Assembly (NCBI GenBank): GCA_022494885.1
Contig: JAGVSM010001209.1
Location: forward strand, 62,001-126,000
Direction: 5' to 3'
Source of the DNA: Micrasema longulum
Taxonomy: Eukaryota; Arthropoda; Insecta; Trichoptera; Brachycentridae
Length of the DNA stretch: 64,000 nt
The position numbers were made by a program, and so were the translations under genes. Every line of letters begins with the position of its first letter. The first letter of the stretch is position 1. This document shows, piece by piece, positions 23,625 through 35,286 of this stretch. Below the pieces are notes generated by a model. That model had not been told where the DNA came from. It made no database searches and was given only the letters and a program-made list of their open reading frames with translations.

Positions 23625-23720
23625 TAAATCTAGGACTAAGGGAGATAAAGTCATTAACATCACATACTACGCAGACGATGCAACCATAGTGGCTGTGGCA
23701 TTTCTTGATGATTAGCACAT
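23625..23720 (+). mobile_element. RTE-like LINE, tiny reverse transcriptase fragment
   Basis: The plus frame reads ...ITYYADDATIVAVAF, where YADD (23,668-23,679) is the catalytic box of the reverse transcriptase palm. Only about 30 residues remain and both sides are lost. The surroundings are AT-rich. Confidence 0.55.
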
Positions 23721-23774
23721 ATCTATCTCACTAAATGTTATTAAATATCTGTAGATAACCACATACCGACTTTA

Positions 23775-23960
23775 CTATGTCTACCGGTTTTGAGACGTAT
23801 CCGTCTCTTCGTCAAAACACAAACTAAACCAACATGCCAAAACCCACTTTACGCCTTTACCAAAGTTGTCGCACAAAAATATAAAACCAACACGACATGC
23901 ATTTAATAAGCACACGCACTGATTAGGAAAAACATGCACCGATTTAATTATCTATATGAT
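23775..23960 (+). repeat. Dispersed repeat H, uninterrupted copy
   Basis: It contains all the family blocks in order ('tatgtctaccggtttt', 'gagacgtatccgtctctt', 'aaaatataaaaccaacacg', 'atgcatttaataagc'), which shows the pre-insertion arrangement of the split copy at 20.9 kb. Confidence 0.6.
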
Positions 23961-23989
23961 TAATTTATGAATAACTCCCTAGACTGCAA

Positions 23990-24325
23990 AATCCATTACA
24001 TTGTCCACAAGCATTTCGACGAACTCAAAATATTGTAATTAAACGAACTGGTTCAAGAAGAACTACGAAAATCTAAAAAATTGTTTTCAAGCGTTGCTTA
24101 GTATATGAAATACATAATTTAATCAGAAAAAGCCATTAACAACATTAAACGTTTCAGCTCACTTAAATTAACAGATGGAAGAATCGAAGAAATATTGATG
24201 TTCAAACATAGGCAAAGTGGTGAATGTTACACATGCTGTAAAATGGCCACTCAAACCAGCCAACAACAGGTAATAAGACCTGTAAATGCCAAGACTTCCA
24301 TATTTCTTCTCTAAAATATTCTTTT
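23990..24325 (+). mobile_element. Foldback family, tandem copy 1
   Basis: A terminal block ('aactcaaaatattg') is followed by the internal part ('ttttcaagcgttgcttagta') and the right arm to 'cttccatatttcttctctaa'. It is followed within 40 bases by a second copy of the same arrangement at 24,355. Confidence 0.6.
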
Positions 24326-24354
24326 ATACTTGTTAAATACAATTGAACTTACAA

Positions 24355-24690
24355 TTTTTGAGTTTGTCCAAATGTTCGTAGACAAAATGAAATGTGATGA
24401 AACCAACTGGTCAAAGAAGAAGTTTAAAAATTGGAAAATTGTTTTCAGGCGTTGCCTAGTATGTGAAATAATTCAGTCAGATGAATCTCTTTACAACAAT
24501 AAAAGCTTCAGCTCTTTAACTTTTATAAAATCAATAAATGGAAGAATTGAAGAAATACGGATGTTCAAACATAGGCAAAATGGTGAATGTTACACGTGCT
24601 GTAAAATGGCTACTTAAACCAGCCAACGACAGGTAATAAGACCTGTAAATGCCAAGACTTCCATATTTCTTCTCTAAAATATTCTACATC
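24355..24690 (+). mobile_element. Foldback family, tandem copy 2
   Basis: It has the same order of blocks as the preceding copy, starting with 'ttttgagtttgtccaaatg'. The 95-codon frame at 24,330-24,617 is made of element sequence and is not a gene. The two copies share 'gtaataagacctgtaaatgc', so they may be a local duplication. Confidence 0.65.
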
Positions 24691-24779
24691 TTTTTTGATA
24701 CTCGTTAAATACAGTCGAACTAATTCTATGATAACGTAATATGTTTATATTACGATACTAATGGTATTTACTTTTTAAA

Positions 24780-25420
24780 TATATTTATTACATTCCGGGG
24801 AATTCGATTGACTAGGTTTGATGAGAGAAGCAAAAAAAATCGGCCTGAATTTTCTGTTCAGGGCGAGTCAAAACATAACGTAACTCTTTTATGTGGACTT
24901 TCTAAGGCAGACACAATCAGTTTGAACAATACCAGTCTTAATCCTAGAAATCCTAATGAACCATTCATTCGTAGTGTCGTTAATTGCGCTATTTCTTTTT
25001 AATTCGAAGGAAATACAAGGAACAAGGCGGAAGCGGGTCTTCCGGAATTCGTGGACGGAATGCTATATAAATAGGGTTTCTAAAGGACTCCAATTAGTCA
25101 GCAATTGGAATCGGCCTTGTAATTACTGCCAGAAATTGATAGATGATAAACCGAGATGTTCCTTTTTGGATTTTTCACTTATAACTGTGCCAGTTATTTT
25201 CATCGCAATCACTAGAAAAAAACAAGATAAATAACACCTCCAACAGATATTAACATACATTTCAAAAAAATCTACTCTTAGGTCAGCATTTAATTTAGGC
25301 AGACAAAAACTTTTGAAACTCCGGCGCTGCCCGAACATTAGGTTCGAAGATCGTCCTTTTGCCGTAGCCAGCCTGCCTTCACACTTGCGAATCATTGACA
25401 GTCCAGTTATTTAAGATCTT
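24780..25420 (+). pseudogene. Unassigned coding-like region, perhaps LINE C-terminus
   Basis: Three plus-strand frames follow one another: 24,808-25,002, 24,956-25,234, and an open stretch at about 25,283-25,401 that follows an acceptor-like 'tactcttag' and ends at TAA. The second reads RRKRVFRNSWTECYINR, which has a Gly-Arg-x-Arg-Lys-x-Trp flavour seen at some LINE C-termini. The base mix is more even than the surroundings and no second copy was noticed. It may be a worn retrotransposon or remains of a host gene; I cannot decide. Confidence 0.3.
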
Positions 25421-26765
25421 GACAGAAATCCTACTTTTTTCAATGTTTCATACTCTTAATTTTATAATCAGAAAGCGTTAAGTAAGTTAGAATGTAAGTT
25501 TAAGTGTTCAATTTTAAAGCGCATTTTCGGTCATTCTTAACAAAAATAGCGCCATACGAATCAGCCAAATACTATTAATATAAGATTAAGGTGCTTGTGA
25601 AAAAGACAATAAAAAAGTTAGTGGTTATTAAAAAATAATATTTGTTAACTGACTATTAAACTAAGTCAAATATTTTTATGTACTGTATAATCAGCGCTAT
25701 GATTCTTTAAATTATTCCGTTTGTGGCGTCATAAGTTCTGTACTACGAAATATCCTGATTAGCATGGGCAAACCGTGTATAGAAGCGATTATGCACAGCT
25801 TACCATTATATTTGACTATAATAATGTATTTTCGTAACTTAATTTAGAGAAAAACAAATAAATAATTAATATTTATTTTAAATCATTTCTACCGTTTGTA
25901 TTTTTATCCTAATATAAATGTTAATTTTAATAAAATGCGCTCAGCGCTTACGATGAGCCAAGAAACTAGCCGATTATTCCAGCTTATTTTTCCATACAAA
26001 TAAGTATACTATATTTTAAATGTAATAACCCCAGTGCGGGTTTTTTCTCCTAGATTAAACTTGCAGATTACACAAATTATTTAAAGATTCTTTATTTGGA
26101 AAACAGTATTTCAAACATTTTTTCTTAAGGACCATTTTTCTTTGAGATGGTACTTTTGACATTCGACCATAATTACTTTCAAGCGTCATATTGCAGGACA
26201 TATAGCGCTGCACGCGGTCGTTTTTAACACTAATTATTACTAGAACAATTTGGCCAGTTGACATTCCAATTGAATACCTAATTACGACTGAATTCATAGT
26301 GGTATTTTTTATTTATTTTTAATGAATTATATATTAAAGTCATGGATAATATATCTATATAATATAATATATCACCGTTTGAGTTAATTTCATGGATGAG
26401 AGTTGTTGTATCACACAGAACCATAGAAAAATATCAATTTATAGTATATATTACTTACATTATATTATGTACCTTCTGTGTAGGTACAAATATATGATAT
26501 TTTTTTATAGCTTACCTGTAAATAAAATATCAAGACGATTTTGCAAGACGATTTTTTAGTCAGTTGTATTTTTAATCACAGAAACTAAAACGATTAAAAT
26601 TAATGATAAGATGCAGGTAGACATCATTATTTTGCAAATTCTCCAATCGTCAGACCACACCGGCTCGGAAATGAGTATGGAGAAATCGATATGTTTCGTT
26701 TTCCATTGTCAGTTTTTAGACTTGAAATTCTTACGGCGATAAAATCAAAATAACATTCGTTTTTC
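25421..26765. other. No gene supported; one unassigned minus frame
   Basis: A minus frame of 80 codons (26,055-26,297) shows no recognisable motif. The rest is AT-rich. The patch at 25,930-26,050 is slightly GC-richer ('gcgctcagcgcttacg'). Confidence 0.3.
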
Positions 26766-26769
26766 GAAT

Positions 26770-26870
26770 GCTGTAAACATGCAAAACCCACCATAATTGT
26801 TGTAAAAAATATAAAACCAACTCATTCATGCACTGATAAGGTTATGAAAATGTTTCATGTGTGGGGAAAA
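26770..26870 (+). repeat. Dispersed repeat H, partial copy
   Basis: The blocks 'acatgcaaaacccacca' and 'aaaaatataaaaccaact' and 'atgcactgataagg' match the copies at 20.9 and 23.8 kb. The upstream part is missing. Confidence 0.5.
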
Positions 26871-27215
26871 GTTATCTTTATTTATGTTTATCAATAATTA
26901 ATGTAATTCTGTATAATTTATATTTATGATTCAATTTTTTATTATTACCTGTAAGTTTTGTAATTTATATTTTTGTTTCATTTTTAAATTAATAATGGTA
27001 CATTTTCTAATTTTTATTTATGCTGAAATTATTATTATTATCGGTATGTTTTCTAATTTATTTTTATTTTGCATTTTTCATATTATTATTTTAATTTGAA
27101 ATTTTTTAAGCATTATTTAATGAAATAAACAAAAAAATACATGTTAAAAGAAGGTCCTTCCTAAACACCGGAATTTTTTAGCTAGTCGGGACCTGAAACA
27201 AAGAACCTCTGTACA
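26871..27215. other. AT-rich, T-rich 3'-tail-like sequence
   Basis: The sequence is T-rich and ends with 'aatgaaataaacaaaaaaat', which resembles a retroelement 3' end, but no coding part is present. Confidence 0.3.
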
Positions 27216-27221
27216 TATTTT

Positions 27222-27415
27222 AAATTATTTCAACAGAGAGGGAAAACATTTTTGAGAACGGAATATGGAAGTCTAGGCATTAACAGGGAATATGAAAGGG
27301 CATTTCTTAATAATGTTTTCCCTCTCTGTTGAAATAAATTTAAATATTAAAAACTCCCTAGGGGGGGAATCCAGCCAGTTTGCAAGCATTTGGACATACT
27401 CAAACATTGTTAAAC
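27222..27415. mobile_element. Foldback family, internally deleted hairpin copy
   Basis: The left arm 'caacagagagggaaaacatt' (27,231 on) and the right arm 'aatgttttccctctctgttg' (to about 27,332) are joined with the internal part lost. The outer right terminus 'gcaagcatttggacatactc' follows to about 27,410. The copy can fold into a near-perfect hairpin. Confidence 0.65.
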
Positions 27416-28125
27416 CTCTGTACATTTTAAAACTGTGAAATAAATTAATAATATTCGATAATTTAAATATACAAATTAGATACATATATTATATTATATT
27501 AGACGTACATATTAACTTTTGTAATGAAACGCTCGAATCGTAATTTTTTTAGTGCATTGTTAAAGCCCCTCTGAACGTATATAATAATTAAAAATTAAAA
27601 TAGTATATGAAAAATACGTTAAGTCAATTAGTTATCTAATTTCTAACGCCGGTTTATGGTGCTTTGAACCATACAACCGACTTACCGTTGATGAGCGGAT
27701 TACCTGCACATATTTACATCTACCAATCAATAAACCTAGTTAATAAGAGTTAAGTAGCGCTTAGAACATAATTTAATCTATCGACTGTGAAGCAGGGTCG
27801 AATGAGGTGCATCGCAGTAAACACCATTAAAATCGTTGACTGAGAGCCAGGTTAAAAGACAAATAGAGAATTGCGAAATTAGATAAGGAACTGACTTTAA
27901 TAGATGCTGTAAAAGCTAAGGTATTTTGCTTTACACATATAAATTGCAAAGTTAGTACAGGGTTCCTTATAATCAGTGGCGTACTGTACTTTGGATTCTT
28001 AGTATTTTAACACTGAATATATCATTGGGTGGATGAAAAACAAAGTTCTGTGTGTGAAATAAAACCAGAACCCTGGAAGAGCGTTTTTGACTCGACGGCT
28101 GCTCTAGGGTAAAAATCCTGAATAA
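27416..28125. other. No gene seen
   Basis: AT-rich to about 27,640, then more even sequence (27,650-28,080) with no recognised frame, repeat or RNA. Confidence 0.35.
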
Positions 28126-28127
28126 AA

Positions 28128-28405
28128 AAATCGAGTGGAGATAAGTCCGCCTCGTACAGTGGTTGGCGCGTTCACCTACCATTGTTGAGGGCATGGCTTG
28201 GTTCGATTCCTGGCAAGTTGAACGTGTAATATTGATTTCAAAGGTTGATTAAATTATATTACTTCATTATTCTTGGACTGGCCAGTAGATGCGTAGAACT
28301 GATCTACTTACATTCATGTAAAATTTATATCGAAACACGCTGCATTTGGTTTTAAAATGCTATGCCCTATGCACCACTGGGTGCGGAAAGTAAAATTACG
28401 ATAAT
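28128..28405 (+). mobile_element. SINE family B, full-length-like plus copy
   Basis: The tRNA-like head starts at about 28,128, with A-box-like 'acagtggttggcgcg' and B-box GGTTCGATTCC (28,200-28,210). The body includes 'acattcatgtaaaattt' and 'tgctatgccctatgcaccac'. It best shows the order of parts in this family. Confidence 0.65.
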
Positions 28406-28520
28406 ATAAACTATAATTTCAATAAGGTGTATCCTTATGAAATAAAATATGAAGCCTTGAAATTATTAAAATCCTTCATTACTATCTAGCAGAAGAACGC
28501 TGAAGAACTAAATTTTAATT

Positions 28521-28957
28521 TAACGTAATTATGCAGAAAACAGCCAGTCCACAATTTATTTTTAAAAAATAATAGAGATATTGATGTTATCAGGTGCAGT
28601 AAAGTTAATTCTATGTTCTGCTAATAACAACCAGACCGCTTTTATACAAAAAAAAACTGTAGTAATTACATTCCGAAAATGGTGTCGATCACAAAAACGT
28701 CATTTCTCAATTTGCAGAAAACAGTCAAAGCACTAAAAAAATCTGAGGGTACTTGGAAAAATCATTAAAACTGGTCAAATACATAATGAGATTCTTGTTT
28801 TTAATGTAAAAAAATGAATTCATTATTTATCATTTGTTAAAGTCAAAAACATTCCAACTGTTGTGTCGAATTGATTATTCACCCTTTTCTCAAAGGTGCT
28901 ATTCGCTATGTGCATTTCACTTTTCTATGGCTGGTTGCTTTTTGCAAAACTACGTTC
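28521..28957 (+). mobile_element. MITE family M (4-bp target duplication), copy 1
   Basis: A 437-bp element is flanked by AATT duplications (28,517-28,520 and 28,958-28,961). Its terminal inverted repeats begin (G/T)AACGTA(G/A)TTATGCAG and, at the right end, read back as GAACGTAGTTTTGCA. No coding frame is present, as expected for a non-autonomous DNA transposon. Copies at 42,982-43,406 (same orientation) and 35,606-36,029 (inverted) share the body, for example 'attgatgttatcaggtgca' and 'atttctcaatttgcagaaaa'. The superfamily is not assigned. Confidence 0.8.
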
Positions 28958-28961
28958 AATT

Positions 28962-29540
28962 ATTGCTATAGTGTTGGTTGGTACTAAAAGCAACTTTGTA
29001 CTTTAAAATTAAGCATTCTTACTTATATAATTAAGCAGATTTAAGTAATAAAGATAATTAAAACCCTTTTTTTTTAAACATACTGTTTTTTTATATTTTA
29101 TTTAAAAAATGGTGAAGATGTGCTTACCGCGGCGATCTAATTTTTCTGTTTCTTGTTTAATTTTCTAGACATACAAAACTCCCAAAGCAAAATATTGTAG
29201 GTAGTTTATTCATGTAATACAGACGTTAAGCTTGGACGCCTCTGCACATAATGTTCTTCTTGCATATAAAACGTTAAGTTCATACATACTGCTTGCATAT
29301 AAAATTCTGTTTCGGAACTCGAAATAATGGAAAGTAAAATATTAGCTTGAGTGTAATTTTCTAGACGGTAGCTTTGAAACAAGCAATTAGGTTTATGTAT
29401 GGGAAAACAAACAGTAGATTTAAAAGAAAATTTGTTATTTTATTATCAAACATAGGTATTCTAAAAAAAAGACCACGAACAGTTTCTGAAACAAACATTA
29501 TTTTTGGTATTATTTTTCTTTTACCTTATAATTCAATTAT
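28962..29540. other. AT-rich, nothing supported
   Basis: No repeat copy, frame or RNA signal was recognised between the MITE and the RTE fragment. Confidence 0.4.
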
Positions 29541-29544
29541 ACTT

Positions 29545-29825
29545 TAATGTTGAATTGGGTCACAAAATAGGCAATAAAACAATTGATATGATATGCTATG
29601 CAGATGGTGTCGCTGTAATAGCTGAATCAGAGGATGGCCTACAAAGAATGCTGTCCACTTAGTATCGCAAAGGCTAAACTTAAACATGTCAATATCAGTT
29701 GGCAAAACACAAATTCTTACAATATCCTGATAACCTATAAGGTGTGATCTAACTATTGACAATAAGCCAGTGCAACAGGTCAAGAGTTTCAGATACCTTG
29801 AAGCGGCATTAAAGAGTTATTATTA
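29545..29825 (+). mobile_element. RTE/Jockey-like LINE, reverse transcriptase fragment with mutated active site
   Basis: The plus strand reads IGNKTIDMICYADGVAVIAE, then, after frame changes, remains of LQRML, the 'MSISVGKT'-type segment and 'VKSFRYL'. YADG (29,597-29,608) is the catalytic YADD box with the second aspartate replaced, so the copy is inactive. Only the palm-to-thumb part is present. A minus frame of 79 codons on the opposite strand is a shadow. Confidence 0.75.
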
Positions 29826-29914
29826 TTACAAGAACAATTAGATATTTTTTCTAATAAAAAGCATAGAATATTCGCTTAAAAATAACTGAACTATATACCT
29901 CTTCGATTTTTATC

Positions 29915-29941
29915 CTTCACATATATATATATATATATATT
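29915..29941. repeat. AT dinucleotide microsatellite
   Basis: About ten TA/AT units directly precede the SINE A copy, probably at its tail end. Confidence 0.7.
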
Positions 29942-30096
29942 TATTTATAACACTACAACAAATGCCCAAATAAAGCACAGATCACCTAGGCTTGAGAAGA
30001 ATCAGATTTTGGTATTTGTGTTCTCATCCGTATTTACACCCAGAACCTTATGTGCATGAGACAAACGTCTTAGCAGCTACACTTCATAGGCCAAAT
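29941..30096 (-). mobile_element. SINE family A, decayed minus copy
   Basis: In complement, the body ('cacctaggcttgagaagaat') and head ('tgtgttctcatccgtattta', 'cgtcttagcagctacacttc') follow the order of the full copy at 20,285-20,437. The B-box is mutated. It shows strong divergence and so is old. Confidence 0.6.
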
Positions 30097-30129
30097 CATT
30101 AAGAATAATCAAAATAAAAAATATTTAGA

Positions 30130-30620
30130 TCTTAATTAGTTATAACAGACAGGAAAAACATTTTTGAAATTGGAATATGGTGTTTAGACGTCGACATTTC
30201 CTCAACTCTTCCATCTGTTAACTTTTGTAAAATAAAAGAGCTTTAACCTAATGGTAAAAGAAAGAGTATAAATATAGAAAAATTGTTTTCATGCGTTGCG
30301 TAATAGATGAATTGGTTCAGCTGGATGAATTTCACCCACACAATGAAGGTTCTATGTAGCTCTTTTATTTCACAAAAGTCAACAGATGGAAGAAATGAGG
30401 AAATTGGGATACTTAAACACAGGCAAAATGATTAATGTTACACAGTGTGTAAAGTGGCCACTTAAACCAGCCAATGGCAGATCACAAGCCCTATAAATGC
30501 CTACATTCCCTTCTCGAAAATGTGTTTCCTCTCTGTTGCAATATATTTTGATCTAAATAACTCGCTAGGGAGGAAATTCAGTCAGTCTGCAGACGTTTGG
30601 ACATACTCAAAACATTGTTA
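30130..30620 (+). mobile_element. Foldback element family, copy
   Basis: It has a left-arm remnant ('aaacatttttgaaattggaa'), a short block matching the inverted 'cctcaactcttccatctgtt', the internal block ('ttttcatgcgttgcgtaata'), the right arm ('cttaaaccagccaatggcag', 'cctctctgttgcaa') and the terminus 'ggacatactcaaaacattg' at about 30,599-30,617. Confidence 0.65.
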
Positions 30621-31020
30621 ATAAATGTTTATTGATTTGTTAAACAATGAAATAACTCAATTATAACAGCTTTAACATTCTTTTTTTAATCAAATATATA
30701 TTCCACGAATATGTAAAATTATATCCATATCGTGCAATGTTTCAGTCGTAACAACTGTTATTAAAATTGCAAACTGCTTTATCAAAAAGAACGACTTTAA
30801 CGATACAACATTCAAATTTCCATAAAACGAAACTTTTATTACACCATAAAACTGAAAAATCTGTTGAATACATTATATTTCTTCAATTCGATTTAAAATG
30901 AGTACTGATTCTCTCTTATCATTGTCATTATTTTAGAAGTTTAAATAATAACAATATGTAAATTAATTTTAGAGTTATTGTTTCATTCAAATTCATAGTT
31001 TATTGTACTTATCCTAGATA
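30621..31020. other. AT-rich, nothing supported
   Basis: No feature recognised between the foldback element and the LINE fragment. Confidence 0.4.
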
Positions 31021-31021
31021 A

Positions 31022-31690
31022 ATAATGATTATAGTACAGCATATAAAATATTTGCGAATAATTATTGATAAATATTTTAGATGGACAGAACACATAGAAT
31101 ACATAACACAAAAAATTAAAAAACTTTCCCATATCTTCAAGTCGATATGTAACATCTTATCCGTAATTAAACTCAAACAACTATATTTTATTTTATGTAA
31201 CTCAATTATAATTTATGGCATAAGAAAATGGGAAGGCACTAATAAATCAATATTAAAACCTCTCGAATCTGCTCAAAAATCAATAGTCAAAATAATTTTT
31301 AAAAAGCCCTTCAGGTACCCGAGCATCAAGTTATTTGAGGAATTTGTGATCTTAGATATAAGGCAATTATATATTTTTAGAATAATAATGTTTGTGAGAG
31401 CAAATTGTTCTACCAAATCAAAAAAGGAACACTCTCATACTACCAGAAGTCAAACTAGAGGATGGGTCATGGGGTCTATCATTAACTCTGAATTTGGGCG
31501 AAGAAATTTCAGGTTTCTAGGCCCCAAAATATTCAATATGTTACCCGAACATTGTAAAACCATGACCCGGATTCAATTTTGAAAAATTGTAAAAAATTGA
31601 TTGCTGGATTTAAGTCGAGAAAAATCGGAAATTTTACTCAAAATACATTCTTAAATAATAAATGGTATAAATTAATATTGTATAACTGTA
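31022..31690 (+). mobile_element. LINE reverse transcriptase C-terminal fragment, open frame 185 codons
   Basis: This is the longest fragment with an unbroken frame in the first half of the window (31,025-31,582). It starts in the segment IKYLRIIIDKYFRWTEHI, the standard block after the palm in Jockey/CR1-type reverse transcriptases. It continues with a thumb region (LKQLYFILCNSIIIYGI, then 'LESAQKSIVKIIFKKPFR') and the C-terminal 'RNFRFLGPKIFNMLPEH'. Upstream domains (endonuclease, palm) are missing, so it is a 5'-truncated insertion. A related but distinct copy is at 39,600-40,590. Confidence 0.85.
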
Positions 31691-32130
31691 TAGTAAATAA
31701 ACTAGAAGGTAGTAATGTTATTTTATTGTTGTTACCAAAAACATTTTTCACTTTGTAGTCTGACATTTTACACTTATATGTTTATAAATGTGTATAAACC
31801 ATAATTCCTGACGATGAGGTAGTAACTTCAAAAGCGGTATAACAGATGGAAAAAATATTAAAAGCAATTTTTTTTTTATAGTGGCAACTTTCGTAGGCCT
31901 AGCTACTCTTGCATGTAAATAGGCCAATATCAAGTGACATTATTTTTTTGCATCTAGCCACTCGTATTCAAAACTGACAGTCATGTCAGAATTTAACTTT
32001 ACTGAAAATTTACTTTTTTCTCTCCAATATTTTTAATGGGCTTTTAAGAAAAAAGTGCCAACCTCAGAACGATTAAAAAATTAAATTAAATTGGTAATGA
32101 AAGGAAAAATTGCTCGGTGGAAAAAACTTT
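31691..32130. other. Probable LINE 3' untranslated sequence and AT-rich DNA
   Basis: Sequence continuing from the LINE contains no conserved frame. 'attcctgacgatgaggtag' is typical of LINE 3' regions but the exact 3' end is not visible. Confidence 0.3.
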
Positions 32131-32134
32131 CGTC

Positions 32135-32450
32135 ACTTTTAATGCGTAGATAAACGTATTGAGGGGTTCTAGACCCGTCGGTTCAAACCGATGTACTTAC
32201 GTCAAACTTGATAGTGGGGGGATCGGTAGTGTTTTTTCGTAATCGGCCGGGAGAATTGTGTATTCAACTATGACGTCAAACTGAAGCTATGTTATTTAAG
32301 TGCGTAGATATGTGTACCGTAACGTCCACTTCCAATTGTTTCATGTCGATGTACCCACCCAAAACTTGAATGTTGGGGATCGGTAGTGTATCTTCGTAAT
32401 CGCTCGAGAAAATTTATCTTCAACTGTAACGTCATGGTAAAAGTACGACG
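32135..32450 (+). repeat. Two-copy tandem repeat, period about 158 bp
   Basis: The landmarks 'tgcgtaga', 'gatgtac', 'gatcggtagtgt' and 'caactrtrac' each occur twice at spacings of 156-158 bases (for example 32,143 and 32,301; 32,190 and 32,348; 32,221 and 32,378). The copies differ by many substitutions. No third copy is visible in the window. Confidence 0.7.
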
Positions 32451-32599
32451 TCCTTACCTTACCATCATAATCGAGGCCCTGGAACCGCAAGTGAAAGTGC
32501 AAGACTAATCCCGGTAGCAAATGATTACATAACAAAAATGACAATGTAAAAAAGTATTAATGAACGATAATTTACATGTGGGTCTATAAATACGAGAAT

Positions 32600-32870
32600 C
32601 ATCATCATCGTCACCTTTTCTTTATTTAAACGCAATGGTGCATATGGCACTGAATTCTTACTCTAATTGTAGCGTATCTCGATTAAGTTTGTTATAAAGA
32701 CGGTAGGTGGTTAGTCTTACGCTTCAGGTGCCAGTCCAGGAACTATCAAACATTGTAGTGTAGATCACCTTTGAAATCAATATTTCACGTCTACCTTACG
32801 AACTTCAAGCCTAATAGGTGGATGTCTTTAACCACTACACCAAAAAGCAGACTTATCACCCCTTAATTTA
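32600..32870 (-). mobile_element. SINE family B, minus copy
   Basis: The tail 'atcatcatcgtcacc' at about 32,600 is followed by the complement of the body ('gcaatggtgcatatggcac', 'gatcacctttgaaatcaata') and the complement of the head ('ttaaccactacaccaaaaag') to about 32,855. Confidence 0.6.
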
Positions 32871-34185
32871 ATAAAAATTTGCTGTTGTTATTCTCATATT
32901 AATCAACCTTGAAATCAGTCGAATAAAGCTGAAATGTGAACGAAACTGATAAAATTATTATTAATCTTCACGAGTTCGTTTGCTGTAATTTTGTAATAAA
33001 TGAACGTATTTAATATCAGCTCCAATTCGATAAGACAAAAGAAAACAGTTAAATATAAATACACTTCAATCTGGTTATGAAAATGATGTTTCGTTTATAT
33101 AAAAATAATAAATTATTGCTTATTTTATGTTGAAAGCAGGTGAGCGAGTAAGCGTACTAGCAATACTGAAAATGCTACAATAAAATATTTTTTACTACCT
33201 CCCAATACTAAATTTCGATAAACTTCTATAGTCATAGTCCAATTCTTTATTTCCCGAACCCCAATTGACATAAAAATTACGTTAAAGCGAAGAATATATA
33301 TACAAGTTTATTGAAGAAGCGTTTCCTTGCATACAGCAGTAAAAATTTTATGAGACAGAATGTGCATAAAGTCAGCTACTTTCTTTATCTTACGGTACCA
33401 GTTCATGCAATCTACTTTTAAATCTAATAAAATACAAATTTTATAAGCACTTTCATGCTGAAATTGAAAACAAGTTATGATATACTCGTAATAACCTGGA
33501 TTTCAGTTTTCTTAATTAAGTCACCGTTAGAACTTTGTTAATTACTACAATATCTATAGTAGAGCCGTGTTTCAATAAATCAAGTAGGTGATTGCATAAT
33601 GCGACGGTTGGGTGAGTTTACAATAAGTTTTATTTTAATTTTAATGAGTTCTTAATATTAGAAATTTGTTGAATGCACATACTTATTTTTTAATTTTGTC
33701 TTAAAATAGTACAAATCTTATAATATATGAATGTCCAAATATTAAAACTGAAATCTAATTATCTTTTAACTGTTTACTAATTATTAAAATTTCAAAACAA
33801 TGCATGTTTGCTTGAAATTTACATTTTATCATAACACTAAGGTTATAACGAAAAAGATTGCAGAGAATAAAACATTTTCAATTTTGAGAAAAACCAGAAG
33901 ATTTTTAGGCAAGGATTTATGCAAAATCACCTATAACACAATCACTTAACTATACACCAACCACCGCAATAGCTTAATATCACATCGAACCACGACAAAA
34001 TTTAAACAAATTCAGCATTTTTCAAAACAAAGCCTCGATAACAGAAGCGATTACTGTCCGACCTCATTAGTATCTAACCTTACAGTATATACATCTATCT
34101 AACATACTTATAGTTTTTGATTTATTTATTTTTTAAAAATGAATTACAAATTTCATAAATAAATTAAAAACCATTTGAGTTTATA
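32871..34185. other. AT-rich, nothing supported
   Basis: No frame, repeat copy or RNA was recognised in this 1.3-kb stretch. It may be single-copy intergenic or intronic DNA. Confidence 0.4.
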
Positions 34186-34189
34186 TAAG

Positions 34190-35286
34190 ACTTAAATACC
34201 GATGATGCTTTAGCAAAAATTACTTCACTTATCAATGATGCTTAAGACAAAAAATAATTAAACTATCGGTATTTTTATTGATCTTCGTAAAGCATTAGAT
34301 AGTAAATATATTGCACAAAAAACTATTTGAAAAACTCAAACACATTAGTTTAGAGGAAAAACCTAACTGTGGTTAAAAAGCTATATGACTATGTACACAA
34401 AATGTAAAAATCATGAATATCATAAGTCAGTGTAAAATCGTAATTTATGATTTGTTTTATTTTTATTTATTTTATTTTATTAACATAAACGGCAAATCTG
34501 CCTTTTACAAACATTTTTAATACTAACATATTTGGCTTAACATATATTTTTTTTTTAAAACACGAATGAAAATTACCTTGGAAAATTCCTTATTTCCAAG
34601 ATTTAAAAAAATAAACCATAAACTATACAATATTTATATTTAAAAAATGAACCTAATTATACAGCATATTCAGTAGAAAGTTTAAATAATAAAACATTCT
34701 ACAGTAAAACAACAAGAAAATTATAAATACTATTTCACACAGCTAGGCAAAGTGAACAAAAAACTGTATATATATTATGAAATGCATGAATAATTAATTA
34801 TAATTACCATTCATCATCTTTAAAAAAGTTCAAAAGATTTGTTCTATAGGAACAGTACCCTACACTTAATATATCAGATACGTGGGAATAACTATTGCTG
34901 AGTTTATAAGGTTCATAGGTCCTTTATTGTTTTTCATATTTGTGAATAAAATTTTTGTTTCAAATTTGAAAGGTAAAATAATATCTTACGTAGATGGCAA
35001 CGTTTTGATAATAAATGCATTGACTTAGCAGGATATAAACAATAGTGCCAACCAAGATACTAATTTGTTCAAATGGTTCGATTTTAGTATGTTATAACTG
35101 AATAGGGAAAATCATTCTTCTTCCCCTTTTCAATAAATCATTGTAATCTTCTTTCTCATTTTAATATCATTATACACAGTAAAGAAAACGATATAAATCA
35201 TTCTACTATATGCTCCCAAACATATATGACACTAAAAAAGTCTAATGATATAAAGTATCTTGATATTATCCTAGATTATCGTAGAT
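34190..35286 (+). mobile_element. Decayed CR1/Jockey-like LINE, split by a second LINE end
   Basis: The part at 34,190-34,450 reads TDDALAKITSLINDA and IGIFIDLRKALD, the reverse transcriptase domain with the first catalytic aspartate. After the interruption at 34,455-34,865 the frame resumes with IGPLLFFIFVNKIF and then ISYVDGNVLI (34,985-35,010), where YVDG stands in place of the catalytic YADD, and finally SNDIKYLDIILDYR near 35,285. Stops and frameshifts are frequent. It ends abruptly against a minus-strand LINE. Confidence 0.7.
34445..34865 (-). mobile_element. LINE 3' end (family F), inserted in another LINE
   Basis: On the minus strand the region starts with YCSYRTNLLNFFKDDEW and a stop (complement of 34,800-34,865), the C-terminal end of a CR1-like LINE protein. 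A 3' untranslated region follows, with an ATAAAATAAATAAA-type tail at 34,445-34,475. The copy at 46,255-46,800 ends likewise (YRTNQLKFFKDGDW). Confidence 0.65.

Noticed and set aside
27222..27415. miRNA-like hairpin
   Set aside because: The arms are the inverted arms of the foldback family in an internally deleted copy; family membership explains the fold.
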